A DNA stretch of 64,000 nt, from contig OZ004581.1 of the NCBI GenBank assembly GCA_963924555.1, positions 5,681,338 to 5,745,337 on the forward strand. The letters are read 5' to 3'. The notes under the pieces were generated by a model. It was not told the origin of the DNA and made no database searches. It saw only the letters and a list, made by a program, of their open reading frames with translations. A program made the translations under genes and the position numbers. This DNA comes from Crambe crambe. Its lineage: Eukaryota; Porifera; Demospongiae; Poecilosclerida; Crambeidae. Below are positions 11,182 through 23,850 of this stretch, piece after piece (within the stretch, counting starts at the first letter, position 1; each line of letters opens with the position of its first letter).

Positions 11182-11519
11182 TCAACTTCTAGTGCTCACT
11201 TTAATAAGAGTGTTGGTAGCAACACCACTGCATGCAGTGCCTTTGACACAGCCTTCACAAAGCAACTGATAAATCAGAATGGATACTTGGTGAAATAAAG
11301 ACAATGCCAACCAGTCATGTTTGCCAATAGTGGGACTACTCTTAATACCCACAGGTACTGTAAGGAGGTATGACTTGGATTTAACCCGGGACACACACAC
11401 ACACAAAATCTAACCCTCTATAACAACTGTTAATTTTGGGAAATCCTACGATATTTTTTATTTTGATGGCAAAAAATTCCACCCTATAGCTTTTCACTTC
11501 TGTAGTCATTATAATCATG
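11182..11519. other. Gap between endonuclease relic and death-domain block
   Basis: A short CA/TG dinucleotide run sits at 11393-11405. No gene or element end is recognisable. Confidence 0.3.
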
Positions 11520-12480
11520 TTAGTAGTCAGTACTAATATAACAATGGACTGTCTGCAACGAATCAAGTACTTGGACCCTGAAACAGGTGAGCATAGAGAA
11601 ATCAGAATGACTTGGCTCCCTACTGGCTGAGCTTCTTGGCATCCGATCTTCAACCATTAAATCTATTGCAAAACAAACCTCAGACATTGATTGTTTATGA
11701 GATGTGATTGCATGGAGAATGGCTGGCCAATGCTCCCCAAATGCCCCCTACTCTGAGAAATGGAGAGGCTTACACAACTTGCTCAAGGATGGTCGAATGG
11801 GAAGTTGGTAGCAGATATGGAAGCTGCTTTTGATGCTGAGAAAAGTTCAGTCCATGGAGATTATGAGGAAGGTAAATTGACAGATTAGTTATAATGAAAA
11901 TATAGTTCAGCTACTATAGCTGACATGATACTGAAGCATACTCACGATGTGGGTATGGTGATCCCACTCATGCACAAGCACACCGGGCCACTCAAAATTC
12001 TGTGGATACATCCCTGATTGATGATGTTCTAATGCTTACAGATTCAGGGGCTTCTGCATCCAGCCATGCCTCTCTTCCAACTGCTCCAATTTCACACACT
12101 TCACATATTCCATCAGGTAAGTAGCTCTTTAAATGTCATTCCCCCTGAAATTCCTATACAGCTATTATTGATCTTATATTCACCGGATCTCCAAAATAAC
12201 CACTCCCACCTCCTCCATATGAGACCACACCCCACTGATGCTGTGTAAAGAATTGCATTGCATTAGTAAAGAGTGGAGAGAGGTTGGCTTGTTCCTGAAC
12301 CTGGAGGAGAAAAAACTGGAAGAAGTGGAAAAGCATATGGAACTACTCCTCAGTTGTGCGGAGATACTAAAAATGTGGTTGGCCAAAGGAGGCTTACCTG
12401 GGCAGCCATCATTGAGGTAAGAATTGGCTTTGACTCTCAGACAAAAAGCATCTTAACGCAACTTTAATAATTTTTTGGTT
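11520..12480 (+). pseudogene. Decayed death-domain gene, copy 1 of a duplicated block
   Basis: This stretch matches the block at 26739-27723 at nucleotide level. The first part carries the remains of a helical domain (RIKYLDPETGEHREIRM) that loses frame. A Ser/Pro/Thr linker (DSGASASSHASLPTAP) precedes a donor near 12117. The exon at about 12238-12466 encodes KELHCISKEWREVGLFLNL and CAEILKMWLAKGG, a death-domain core. A one-base shift moves the last helix (RRLTWAAIIEV) to another frame that stops at 12466. Because both halves are disrupted, this is called a pseudogene; sequencing error cannot be excluded. Confidence 0.6.
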
Positions 12481-15429
12481 TGCGCATGTGCATTGTGTTT
12501 GAAGGGTGGGGCTGACTGTGGTGGGCATTAATTATTTCCACCAGCTGTTACACGCTTGACTAGGCAGACTGAACGCTGTGTTGAAGATTCATTACAGCTT
12601 GCTCGTGGAGTATCTGTGTTCAGAGCAACTGAGCGAAGTAGGGAGTGCTCTGCAGGAACCATCTGTGAGTAAGAAACTCGTACATTTTCTATATCATCAT
12701 GGAGAGACAGAGTGGGGAGAACACTTAGCTATGATGATCATGCACTAGCCACATCCATGTCCCAATGATCATTTATCTCATCCCCTATAAATTTAGGGAG
12801 AGAGGTGAGGGTAAAAGGGGAGGGCCTAGGGCTGGTAGCAATGGTGTGACTCGAGAGATAGAGAGGCAGTTGAGTGCCTCCAGATTCAAAGGTAGTGCAG
12901 AACACCACAGGACTACATTTTAAGGGTGGGGCAACTCTAGGTCGTCTCATTTGCTCCAGTGGTCACTCTTTGATAAGAAGGTCATGTAGTAGTTGTGAGG
13001 AACATTATTAGTTTCCAAGCACCAAGTAGCGAGAGTAGTGACTAATTATAGGTCAAGTGTTCCTTATTAAAGTCTCTCTTGAGTTTTCCCACTATCACAT
13101 GTCCTGATCATACATGCATGGATCATCAGTACATTGTAGGTACAGCTCTGTGCCTCCTCTATCATAATGGGAAAGTAATTACCTACTCCTTTAATAAAAT
13201 AATATGCATCATTAACTGGTTTATGATTCATGAAGCAATAATTGACATATCTGAGCAGTGTTTATTAAAGAATGTTTTACTTGCTACAGTCACCATGAAA
13301 TGCATGGCCATGGCCTCTAGGAGTCCACTTGTCCTGACCTGTCATTTGTGAGCAAGAAAGAATGTACATGTGTCAGGTAAGGTGTAAAATAGTAGTTGGT
13401 AAGGATCATCATATTTGAATGCTTGAGAAAGTGCAATTCTGCGTGCAATTCCAAAAGAGTAACCATAAAAGTGCACACTCCACATTGACAGGGAAAACTT
13501 CATCCCACTATAACCTGATGGTATTGGGACCAGTAAGGCCATTCTATCCTTTGTAGAGATGTTGTCTCATTAACCCTCAGTGCGTGCGCAAAGGTTATAA
13601 TAATAGTTTGTGTCTGTATGTTTGTCATGACCTACATCTGAATATGGCAGCTACTGAATTTATGGTCATAAAACTTAGTGGTGACCAGAGTATGGGGTGC
13701 CATTTGTATCAAAATTACTTTGTAAAAGTTCTTCCTTCTTTTTGGGCCTACTTTAATAAAGTAAGACACTACTTTATAAAGTAGCTATGACGCTACTTTA
13801 CAAGTAAAGGAAAAAATAAATAAGTAGTGTGCAGTTCAAAAATTCAACAACAAGAGAGTGATGAACTTACACCTTACCCATCACCAATATTACCAAACTA
13901 CGAGCTAACTATTCCCACTTCACTCCCTTTATATCTCTGTGATGTCATGCTCCCTGAGAATAGTCAGATCAAAAGCATACCTTAGGCTTTAGACATCACC
14001 TGTGAAAACTGAAGTGCTCCTCCCCCTGAAATACCAATTAAAGCTGCTATCCCCCCCCTCCTCTCCCGTAAGCCCTTAAGGTGCATTACTGGTCCTTGGT
14101 ACATGTATATACAAGACCTTACTCCTTTTCTTCAAGCTCTAAGTAAAGAAACATTAATGGAACTTGGCAGTATTGTGATGAATTCTAATTGGCCTTCAGA
14201 TCTTTCAAAGATGGTGTTGCTGCTCATGCTGCTTCACTTGTGCCTAATGACTCATGCAAAAGAAAATTTGTTATTGCATACATGAGACTCCATAAGTAAT
14301 GGGTAATTCCAAGCCAAGTCAACACAAAAAAATGAGCATCTCCTTAGAACACACCGAAACCTGGGGTACACATACCTTACCACAAGTTAGCAACCCACAC
14401 CTAATTTTCTGCACCACATGTTGTATGGCTTCCTAGTTAAGCCACTGAAATTTGTGAAAAATTTTGGCAATATGCCTGCATTCTTCAGCTAATAACTCTT
14501 GCTCTAATTAATTCTAGGGGCCAGTAATGATATCACTGTACTCCTTATGATATTTCCTTTCAGATGATGTGCCTGAAGTGGGTGGTCACTTATTAAGAGG
14601 TCAAAGGTCATCTTTAATTTTGCATTGCTTAAAAACGACATCTTTTATTTCTGCCAAAAACTTTTTACTCAGTCTTCAACAACTACTCTTTACATTGTAC
14701 AAGTTTGGTGATGGGACCTTGATGGGATTGGAAAACAGGCTTTCAAACACAGCTGGGTAAATAGCTTTGCTACTATGTTTCACTGTCTCATGGTTAACAT
14801 TCTACTGTTTTGCAATTAGTTGGTTATCGCAAAGTTGAAATGGCACGATAAAATCAGCAATTTTTGGAAGTTGGTTGTCCATGTGAAATGGCACTGATAA
14901 AGTCAACAATGTAGTAATTAGCATTGTTGCAGTGAATGTTAATACTATTATACACATTGATTTTTCAACTTTGCTGTAGTCCCTGGCAATGGGAACACAG
15001 AAGGTATGGCTGAGTGGAGACAGAGTTGCTGCAACCCCTTCAACAAAGTCCATCACACTGTCAGAAAAAAGAGTCAGCTTAGGGCAGTAACAAAGCAGAT
15101 ATGTAAGAAGGTCCCTTCTATGCTGCCAAGAGAAAAGATATGCCACACATGTAGAAAACAGTATCCAGACCCCAGGGGTTTTTTGGTATTGTATTGTATT
15201 GTGTTGGTTGATAGGAATACATTCCATTCTTGTCCCATAGTAATTCTGATATCCATGAGAGTATAAATTATGTAGCATGTCTTTGGTATTTTGCATGCCT
15301 AACCTTTATTCCTTCCATAATAGGATACTATTTGATTGTCCATTAAGGTTGAAGGTTTGAACAACCTTTCCACTTCATGTTCATGGTGATTAGACACATG
15401 CACCATTTTGAGATCAGAAAATCCCCCTG
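12481..15429. other. Non-coding remainder of a duplicated block
   Basis: 12481-12780 aligns with 27750-28100 (shared GCGCATG-GCATTGT, GGGTGGGGCTGA and GCTTGCTCGTGGAGT stretches). A PPEIPI linker-like piece at 14015-14050 resembles 12139-12160. A death-domain-like scrap (FLQALSKETLMELGSI) reads at 14127-14174. No intact gene was found. Confidence 0.4.
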
Positions 15430-16904
15430 GTCCAAGGATGGATCTCTGTGTATTATTATAGATACTAGTGTGCCATTAGAGTTGCATGAAGACATGTTGT
15501 CCTGACTTGAAGTTCAGGCATTAACCACATCCATGCCAGAAAAAGTGCGTGATAAAACAGCACTTGAAATACTGACATAGACAACTTTCCTGTTCATTGT
15601 AACCATTTTTTTCCTTTATCTGGTTGAATTTCCTATTAATAACTATGGGATGAGGACTGTATGTCCACACAATAATGATTATAACCACCTCATGTATTCC
15701 CAGCACTGTATTATTTAGTTCTCTCTCCCTTGATAGGGTTCCTGCACCTTCTGAATGCCAGGGAACCTACTCCTGTATGTCTTCATGTTTGAATTTAACC
15801 CCCTCCACCCCTTCCTCCCTGGTGAGCAAGTTGTGGGTTATTAGGAGTCGTTGGAAGACCTTTGAGAGAGATCTCTGTAAATTGATTGGTCAGAACTCAA
15901 ATTATAAATAGACCCAAGCTTTAACGGGCATCCATTAATTTTATTACACTTCACACACCCTTCATCTGATGTTACATATGACACAGTACTATTATTATAG
16001 TATGACACAGAGGGCTGGGTGGTGGCAGTATAGAATTTTGCCTGGTACTCGATTGCATGTTGTTATCTCAGTGAGTGATGCTCTAAATGACTGCTTAGCC
16101 TGGTACCTCTTTTTCTTGGGACTGGTGAAGTGTTAATCATGTAAACTATAGTATAAGTATGTGTCTCACTCCTAGTTTACTCCACAGCCACTAGTTTCCT
16201 ATTGTAGTATAGTCAAAAGGTCATGGATAATGAACTTTAACCTTTTCTTCAGTGAATAATGTAACAATAATGACATTCAATAAAAATTATTTCGTATCAA
16301 TCTAATTAACAGTCCATTTAAGGCCAAACCACCTGTGGGGGAGGGGGAATTGCCTTCCTTGCCTCCCCTCCCCCCTCCCCTCCCTCCCTCCCTCCCCCCC
16401 CCCCCAAAAAAAAAAAATGCACAAAACTTTTTGTCATTTACCATTAATTTTAATGCACATGCAGAGGTCTAAAAATGATGGATGTGGCTTTTCTCTCTTG
16501 ATAATTGAGACTTGCTGTTGGAATATTAGTTTTTTGGGAGGTCAATGATGTCCTATAGTTATTGGCTATCAGTGCATTACCCATCATTTCATTTCAGTGT
16601 GGTGTGTCAGGTCTGCATGTCTAGTGTGGTGTGGGGGAGATATAGTTAAGGGTGGCTGCATATTTCCATAGCTGAGAGTTATGAGAACTTTTTAGATGGG
16701 GGAATTGTGAAATACAGCCAAAGAATGTCCCTCAGGATTATCTGAGACAGCCCACACATTCTTTGGATGGTGGGACCACTTAAAGCATTATGTAGCTAGC
16801 TATGTCAACTCTGATGACTTGTGTGGTTGGTTTCCAATCATGCATGGCCATCCAGTGGCAGTGATTGTTTCATTAGTGTAGCTAGTAGCAGATAGTATTA
16901 TATG

Positions 16905-17065
16905 TGACAGTTGAGGGTAGAAATCAAACTTTATTCACGTTTTAGTCAAAGTTTACTTTTGTCATGACTGATGCTCTACAATAAAAATTTCTGCTTTTCG
17001 AACTTTTTTTTTCAAAAGTAGAAAGCGTGAATAAAGTTTGATTTCTACCCTCGACTGTCACATAT
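16905..17065. mobile_element. Short foldback MITE inside the inverted repeat
   Basis: Long terminal inverted repeats of about 40 bp begin ATATGTGACAGTTGAGGG and contain AAATCAAACTTTATTCACG. Only about 75 bp separates the arms. It has no ORF and no clear target duplication. Confidence 0.75.
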
Positions 17066-17281
17066 GGATTTCTAATTACCTACAATTCCCCTCTATATAT
17101 AGTGTCCTATCCAGTTATAATGGGTCCTGCTATAATCCAAAGAATGTGTGTATAGATACACATTCTTTGGGGTATTTAACAATTTCCCCATCTAAAAAGT
17201 TCTCATAACTCTCAGCTATGGAAATTAACTTATATGTACAGCCACCCTTAACTATATCTCCCCCACACCACAGACCTGACA

Positions 17282-17395
17282 CATCTCCAGCTGTGTTACA
17301 ATGGCCCTTGTTAGTGTCCTATCCAGTTACAATGGGTCCTGTTCTATCTCCAGCTGTGTTACAATAGCCCTTGCTAATGTCCTATCCAGCTGTTC
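17282..17395 (+). repeat. Short tandem repeat, about 60-bp unit
   Basis: Two adjacent units share CTCCAGCTGTGTTACAAT and GTGTCCTATCCAG or its variant. A partial third copy lies at 17099-17130. Confidence 0.6.
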
Positions 17396-19035
17396 CCCCC
17401 TCTCCTTAGGATAGCCCCTCTCTGTCTTGTAAATGCCCCCTCCCCATATTGACATCGGATGGAATTTTTGACATTGTGTCCTTAATGTTGAGACCCTTTA
17501 CCCATTCTATACTAGCTGTAGTTCAACTTTATTTTACAGATAGGAAAGTGTCCTTTAATTTGTTGATCTCCCTGGTCCAAGGATGGATCTCTGTGTATTA
17601 CTGTAGTAGTGTGCCCTTGAAGACATGTTGTCCTGACTTGCATTATGGATTGGAGAGAGAAGTTTGATAAAACAGCACTTGAAATACTTAACAGCCTGAC
17701 ATAGACAACTTTCCTGTTCATTGCAACCTTTGTCTAGTTGAATTTCCTATTAGCAGTGATGTAGGGTCAGTACATAGCCAGCACCTTGTTTCCGTACTTT
17801 TAATAGTCATGTACTCAAGCCTACATCACTCTTTCATTTAGAAGAAATGTTTTTACTCTCATAATAATTATTATAATAGCTCAAATCACAAAATTTTTAT
17901 CATTTACCATTTAATGCACATGCAGAGGTCTAAGAATGATTGATCTGGTTTTCTATCTTGATAACTTGATAACTGAGCCCTGCTGTGGAATATTAGAGGG
18001 TCAATGATGTCCTATAGTTATTGGCTATCAGTGCATTACTACATGTTTCATTAGTGTAGTGTGGGGGAGATAGTTAAGTGGCTGCACAACCACTTAAGTC
18101 ATCAGAGTTGACATAGCTTAATGCTTTAAGTGGTCCCACCATCTAAAGAACTATGGGCTGTCTCAGATAAGTAATAGATACTCCTGTGGCACATTGAATG
18201 CATGTTTATTGCAATTTGGAGTTATCTCAGTGAGTGATGGTCTTAACACACAAGGGGCCAGCTCGAAGTGTTTTCAGTCCTTCAGTCCTCTCTTTCAGGT
18301 GAACTCTTGCCCCTTGGTTGGATATTCTTCATTCATGTAACCTAGAACGAAGAACTACCCTATCTGGTTCAGCCTCTAGCTAGGTGAACTTGCTCCTTGG
18401 TCAGCCATCAGGTTGAAAATTAAAACCACATCCCAATGATGTGGTTGGACCTTTCCTCATGAGTATAGCTAGATTAAGTACCAAATTAGACTGCATATCA
18501 AGTTACACCACACAAGAATCTTTCCCTCAGCTCACGCATAAGTAGAGCTCACTAGTTAGTGAGAAAACCAACACATTCTTGGGATGATTGCTGCCAAAAA
18601 GCATTAACCATGTCAAGACTCAACTCAGACAGTAAGCAAGGTCTGAAAAGATACTTGCTCAGGCTGATGGAGAACAAAATAATCTGTGTAGCTATTGTTC
18701 TGAAATGTAGTGTTTGTTTATACAGTGCAAAAAAAAAAATTAGGGGGGAGGCAAGGAAGGCAATCCCCCCCACAGGTCGTTTTGGCCTTAAATGGACTAT
18801 TATAATTAATTAAGAGTGAGCTGTAGATTAATTAGCTAATATGAAAAAAAATTATTGCAATGTCATTATTATTATTCACTGAAGAAAAGGTCATTGTCCA
18901 TGACCTTTAGGAAACTGGTGGCTGAGCTGGTTGTGAGTGTGATTTATTGTTGACAGTTAGGAGTGAGACACATCCCATAGTCTATAGTCTACACAACTAT
19001 TGGGAATTACACTTCATTGCACAACTTGGCATGCA

Positions 19036-19139
19036 CTCTCTGCACTGTATTATCTACCATTCCAGAATGTCATTTCTGGACCTGTGGAGTCTGTGATTAT
19101 GATATCTGCATGTTATGTGACAATCCCAGGCAGAAATAA
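19036..19139 (+). pseudogene. ZZ-type zinc-finger scrap
   Basis: One frame reads ACTLCTV, then ECHFWTCGVCDYDICMLC and DNPRQK before a stop. The C-x2-C-x-YD-x-C-x2-C spacing matches the second half of a ZZ finger. It is short, has no clear flanking exons, and may be chance or a relic. Confidence 0.3.
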
Positions 19140-19559
19140 TAACTCATGATTACCAGTGGCATGTTTGAGAAATTCAATTAAGCTACTTACAGGATAATAT
19201 TCGATTTCTGTCATTAGAGCATGCTCAGTCCAACAAGAGAGCTAAAGTAGTTCCAGCTGTACTGTAATCTTGACAGCTGACATTGTGGGGAAATATTCTG
19301 AAATAATATTATTATGGTCAGACTTCTACATAAATTGGAGGACACTCCAACATTTCTAACAACTTATAACCATAAAATCTCTCTTGAATGAGTGTTTATA
19401 GAGACTACTATTAGTTTTATGTACCACATATTGATGATAATTAACGAGGACTTTCTTATATTTATTGTAGGAGTTCCAGTGTGCTGTACTATTTGCTTTA
19501 TAGTATTTAGACTTCAGTTGTACAAAGTTAGTTCAGATGTATTTTTTTCTTTCGACCTT

Positions 19560-20042
19560 TCCCTGACGCTTTTTCTTTGTTTTTTATTCTGGAGTTAATA
19601 AAATAATAATAATAATAATAATAATAATTGCTGAGCAGGAAATGTGGCTAATGAAGCGGAACACAAGAAGAAGGTCAAATATTATAACTTAGGAGATCAG
19701 TACCTCTTTGTCCCGTTGGCAGTGGAGACATCAGGGTCCTTTGGTTCAGCTGCCATGTCATTCTTTGAAGAACTTGGGAGAAGGATTAGGGAAAACACTG
19801 GGGAGATAAATTCTTACTTTTATTTAGTGCAGAGATTGTCTATAGAGATACAAAGAGGTAATGCTTCTGCTGTGCTGGGAACTTATTAACTTTAACCATA
19901 TTAATTTTTTTTTTGGTTGGCATTTTATTTTTGATTCTCCATTTCTGGATTCCCATCTCATTTTTGTATCTAGAAGTGATTGATATTGTTTGTGTCATAA
20001 TGTACACAATAGATATAGCTATAGTTACACTAAAAAAAATAA

Positions 20043-20089
<47 letters not shown>

Positions 20090-20112
20090 AATAATAATAA
20101 TAATAATAATAA
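19560..20112 (+). mobile_element. 5'-truncated non-LTR retrotransposon with microsatellite tail
   Basis: From about 19645 to the stop at 19889, one frame encodes the C-terminal tail of a LINE-type ORF: DQYLFVPLAVETSG, FFEELGRRI and VQRLSIEIQRGNASAVLGTY. The F/Y-x-P-x-A-x-ET-G and QR-S-QRGNA words are typical of such tails. A 150-bp 3' UTR ends in GAT repeats (about 20044-20089) and then AAT repeats (to 20112). This is the usual layout of a truncated insertion. An AAT run at 19600-19628 just upstream may be the tail of another copy. Confidence 0.68.
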
Positions 20113-20407
20113 TGATGATGCAGATTTCAATTATGGTGCATGTGTACCACAATTTTGATTTCCGACATGCCCACTACGCCGGTAGTGTACTATATACCCA
20201 CTTGGATCCGCCACTTTCAAGCACTGCAGGACTGGAGAGAGTTACTAACTTAGCTTACTATGGATTGGAGGGGACAAATACCGAACTCTTCCAAAAAGAT
20301 ATTTGCAAAATTTCCAGACGTGTCTACTAGGAAATTCAGTACTATAAATATATACCAAGCTATTAGCTAAAATTGCATCTGGCTATGCGGCTATATTATT
20401 TATCTAG

Positions 20408-21168
20408 ATGTAAAAGATCTCAGAAAGTTGATGAAAGCATTATCTGATATTCGAGCCAGGTGGAAAGAAATTGCAGAAACATGTCTGGACACAGCAGAGA
20501 AGGAAAATCTGATGCAAAAATGCAAAAGTAGTTATTTGATTCATGGTTTAATATAGCTAGATAGTCAGTCTTTTTTTCCCCATGGAAGTATATCTTGCAT
20601 TGTAGGCCTACGAAGGTAGCTGTGTCCTTTTGTTGAAAGGTTGCATTGAGTGTCGTTTATTGAAAGTGACGGTTGAAACAGCTAATTAGCTATCGTGTGG
20701 TCACTGATTGTGTGTGGTATTATAGCCAAAAGTGCATTAGTGCAAGTCAGTGCTGCATTTTATCTTTGTTTATTTATTTATTTGTTTGTTTGTTGTTCTT
20801 TTGCCATAATTATATAGACCAGATAATCAGTGACATCAGTCTGCCCATGAATAACTGTCTCAACACTATACAGTGTCCTTATTTTTTAAATTGAGGTTCA
20901 ATTCATTTGTGATTGTAGAAAACTCAGTCAAGGGCTTGATTTATGCAATGGATTCACGGATCAAGAAAGAGTCACCAAAGTTTGATGCTTGTTGGTGGTC
21001 AGTTGTTTATATCGTGGCAGATAGCCTTGGAGGAGATAATCCTCAAGCTGCCATGGAGATAGCTCAAAAGTCGCGAGGTAAATGAAACGTACACTACAGT
21101 ACAATAATCCTTTATGATGGTTATTTTTTTGTTTTTTATAGAATATGAAAAGGATCCACCTAAAATGA
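20408..21168 (+). CDS. Death-domain gene, three internal exons
   Basis: Three exons, 20408-20527, 20919-21077 and 21142-21168, join in frame with GT-AG introns. All are phase-1 symmetric (120, 159 and 27 nt). The first encodes VKDLRKLMKALSDIRARW and EIAETCLDTAEKENLMQK, the front helices of a death-domain-like fold. The second encodes IKKESPKFDACWWSVVYIVA and a GGDNPQAAMEIAQ end, the rear helices. The third adds EYEKDPPKM. No start or stop exon was found within reach. No break is visible, so this could be a live gene or an unbroken fragment of one. Confidence 0.55.
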
Positions 21169-22108
21169 GTATGTGTTATTTAATAGTCCAGTAAGGATGT
21201 GCACAATATTATTATGACAGTCCCAGGAAAGCTTTTTAGTAGCATCAATTTTTGTCCATTACCTATTGTCGGCTATCGGCTATCTATTATTGGCCAGAAT
21301 TATTGTAGTGGGTGGAGTCCACACCATGTTGCTGGGAAAGGCATGCTGACTAGTTTCTATACTAGTTATAGTCTAGTCCATTTGTAACTTATTGCAGTGA
21401 GAATTATAACTTTTGTCAATTGATCTGATAAATGACAGACCATTCAGAGAATTGTTAGGTCATTTTGGTATTAGTGGTCTGACATCAAAGGTAACAGACC
21501 GATCACTTCAGTGTGTGATTTTGAACTTAAAAAGAAAACGTTTACACCACCAGTCAGATTCGTATTAGCTAGCTAGCTGGTAGTGAGCTGGCAGTGAGCA
21601 AGTTTAAAAGTAACCACAATTATGACCAGTCAAGAAGGACAGTTTAGGCCACGCAAACTTTATTATTAGTTTCTCAAGCCTGCCCGCATCATATTATTTC
21701 ATGGACGTACAATTTTTTATATCAAATTTTTGTGGTTAAATTCTTATTGTGCATGCACACTAGAGTTCATTAGTTTGCATAACAAGAGTTCAAGTCTACA
21801 GTTCCTGCATCTTCTGCTACTATGCTTTTGACCAAGGTATTAATCCAGTTTTCGTCCAAGATGTTGTCAACATTCCAGGCGAGGATAGCATGTCCCTTGG
21901 AGGACTTGTGCGTTAAATGAACAGTTTGTAATGACCAGAAGTGGGTATGATTTCTATAAAAAATATTTTTAAAAACACGCGTCCCACATGACTTTCTGAA
22001 ATAAATTGGCTGAGAAACTATATAATAATAAAGTTTGTATGGCCTTATTAATTGGTCTGTCATTGTGTGGTTATCCGGATTTTGACCAGTGACCGGCTGT
22101 TAGTAATA
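21169..22108. other. No supported feature
   Basis: A minus-strand frame at 21770-22063 is open for 97 codons, but it shows no recognisable domain, and no splice partners were found. Confidence 0.3.
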
Positions 22109-22767
22109 CAGTAGACTCTCCAAATTGCAGACACTTTAGGACACAGGCCTCTGTCCACTATTCAGGGTATGTCCTTTATTTGGGAGTTATTGCTATACTA
22201 CCTCTGATTTATGTTTAATTACTGTTTTCAACATTATATTATTGTTGAATGAATTGTAAAGTGTAGATTGAGTTAGGAGAGGTTGCTAGTTCAGATATTA
22301 GTAGATGCTTATTCTAAGCAGCCATGGTGCTCAGACCTTAATGTCCTGTAGTGATTCCCTGTTTGTAGCTAAGTGTGTAGTTTGGGCAGAGGTGGTGATG
22401 TATCCAACTCATCATTCCCATCTTCATCTTTATCCAAAGAAGCACTCTCAATAGGTTCTTCCTCCTCAGTCTCATCCCAATCATCACCATCAATATCAAC
22501 ACAAACAGGAAGACAGTTCTCATTTAGCAGAAAGCCTCTCCCACTGTCGAAAAGCCCCTCCCACCATCCGTTATTCGGGATAGATTTTATATAGAGCTGG
22601 ATCATTTGGCGCAAGCTCCACTGTCCATTGTCCAGAACTGGGAGGTGTCTGCTCTTCAGGCATTGTTAATACATTGTAGGATAGGGATTTCAGTTGGTGC
22701 ATGAAGCAATGCCCATTATTAGGTAAATATCTGCTGTTGGGAGTGTCCATTAATGGAGAGTATACTA
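22109..22767. mobile_element. Tigger/pogo-like element with TA target duplication
   Basis: The left end CAGTAGACTCTCC is mirrored at the right end with one or two changes and is flanked by TA on both sides (22107-22108 and 22768-22769). The left end continues with the GACACTTTAGGACAC style typical of Tigger ends. Inside, a minus-strand frame (22614-22338) encodes an acidic stretch (DWDETEEEEPIESASLDKDE). This may be what remains of a transposase C-terminus. No DDE core is present, so the element is non-autonomous. Confidence 0.65.
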
Positions 22768-22974
22768 TAGTCCACTCTGTTGTTGCATGATGACAAAAAA
22801 AAGTGATTCACTTTGAAGATCTGATAACCTAATATATAGGACCAAGTGAAAAGGTGACCATGGAGGAGGCTACCTAGGTGCTTGAAGATTGTGATATTAA
22901 GGACATATAATATGTGACAGTAGCTATTATAGCTAGCACAGTTGTATGAAAGTGAAAAATGGGGGGAATGAATT

Positions 22975-23145
22975 TCGCTGCATGGACTGCATTTGTAACT
23001 GTGATCTGCTAAACTGTCATATAAATCCTACATTGCTGCTGCCATATTATCCTTTTTGACTACACCTTGCAGCGATGTATGGTTTATGTCAATTTTATGA
23101 CAGTTAGCAGAGCACAGTGACAAATGCAGTCCATGCAGCGATGTA
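22975..23145. repeat. Inverted repeat
   Basis: GCATGGACTGCATTTGT and a following GCTAACTGTCAT-like word at the left are mirrored at 23096-23140. A neighbouring piece (23188-23240) resembles 17765-17830. Confidence 0.6.
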
Positions 23146-23458
23146 GGGTTTGTCGATTCTGTGACAGTTAGCAGAGCAAATGCAGTACATAGCCAGCACC
23201 TTGTTTCCATACTTTTTATAGTCATGTACTCCAGCCTACATTTGCACACTTTTTTCAAGGGGCGCGGCTAAGGATGTCAAGAACGACCCTTTACCAAATA
23301 ATCTTACCATGCCCACTGCAACTCGGCAAGACAGTTATTTTTCTCAGTGTATAGAAACTGACTGTGTCCTAGCATTCTAGTGTTGTCTACGAAACGTCTA
23401 TGTAATGTCTACAAAGTGTATAAACTAACTGTGCTGTCTAGTTCAAGAATTTGAGTCA

Positions 23459-23735
23459 TCCACGAAGGCACTTGAACGGCAATTGACAGTTAGGACTTGA
23501 GCTGTACTTCAATTTGAACAATACCATTCCTTACCTGAGGTGTAGAGCTTCAAGATGGTACCAAGATCCTAGATATAGGATGAAGCAGTCAGGAGTTATG
23601 GCTATCAAGCGTCCACGAAGGCACTCGGACGGCAATTGACAGTTAGGACTTGAGCTTTACTTCAATTTGAACAATACCATTCCTTAGATCAGGTGTAGAG
23701 CTTCCATATGGTACCAAGGTCGTTGGTGGCTTACT
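23459..23735 (+). repeat. Direct repeat, about 120 bp, spaced 152 bp
   Basis: Copies at 23459-23575 and 23611-23735 share TCCACGAAGGCACT, GGCAATTGACAGTTAGGACT and AACAATACCATTCCTTA. No ORF was seen. Confidence 0.75.
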
Positions 23736-23850
23736 CCAGCAATTACCTAGCTGTAGAAATCACAGGCTAGGTCAATTTGTTACATGCTATAATCTGCATG
23801 GATCATGTGAAGAATAATAGCTAGATGGTCATGACATAATTATTATTAAG

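Larger units (their letters stand above)
15430..17770 (+). repeat. Diverged direct repeat, copies 15430-15660 and 17572-17770
   Basis: Both copies share CCAAGGATGGATCTCTGTG, GAAGACATGTTGTCCTGACT, AAAACAGCACTTGAAATACT and ACATAGACAACTTTCCTGTT in the same order. The second copy is shorter. No coding potential was seen. Confidence 0.7.
16138..19005. repeat. Large inverted repeat with 2.3-kb spacer
   Basis: The left arm (16138-16430) and right arm (18725-19005) are reverse complements with small gaps. Shared words include AGTCCATTTAAGGCCAAA, CTTTTCTTCAGTGAATAAT and TGTGTCTCACTCC. The spacer holds a second inverted pair (16600-16700 against 17160-17285) and a direct repeat (16535-16590 and 17998-18050). 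The left arm contains a long C-run then A-run at 16362-16418. Confidence 0.75.

Noticed and set aside
13342..14285. Several short open frames in both directions
   Set aside because: None has splice partners, conserved words beyond one death-domain-like scrap, or unusual length for AT-rich DNA.
20043..20330. Open frames with long poly-Met, poly-Asp or poly-Ser tracts
   Set aside because: They are translations of the GAT/AAT microsatellite tail of a LINE fragment.
22338..22614. An acidic 81-codon minus-strand frame as a stand-alone gene
   Set aside because: It lies wholly inside a Tigger-like element bounded by inverted ends and TA duplications.
23459..23735. Possible CRISPR-like spacing of direct repeats
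   Set aside because: Only two long, diverged copies, in a eukaryotic setting, with no array.
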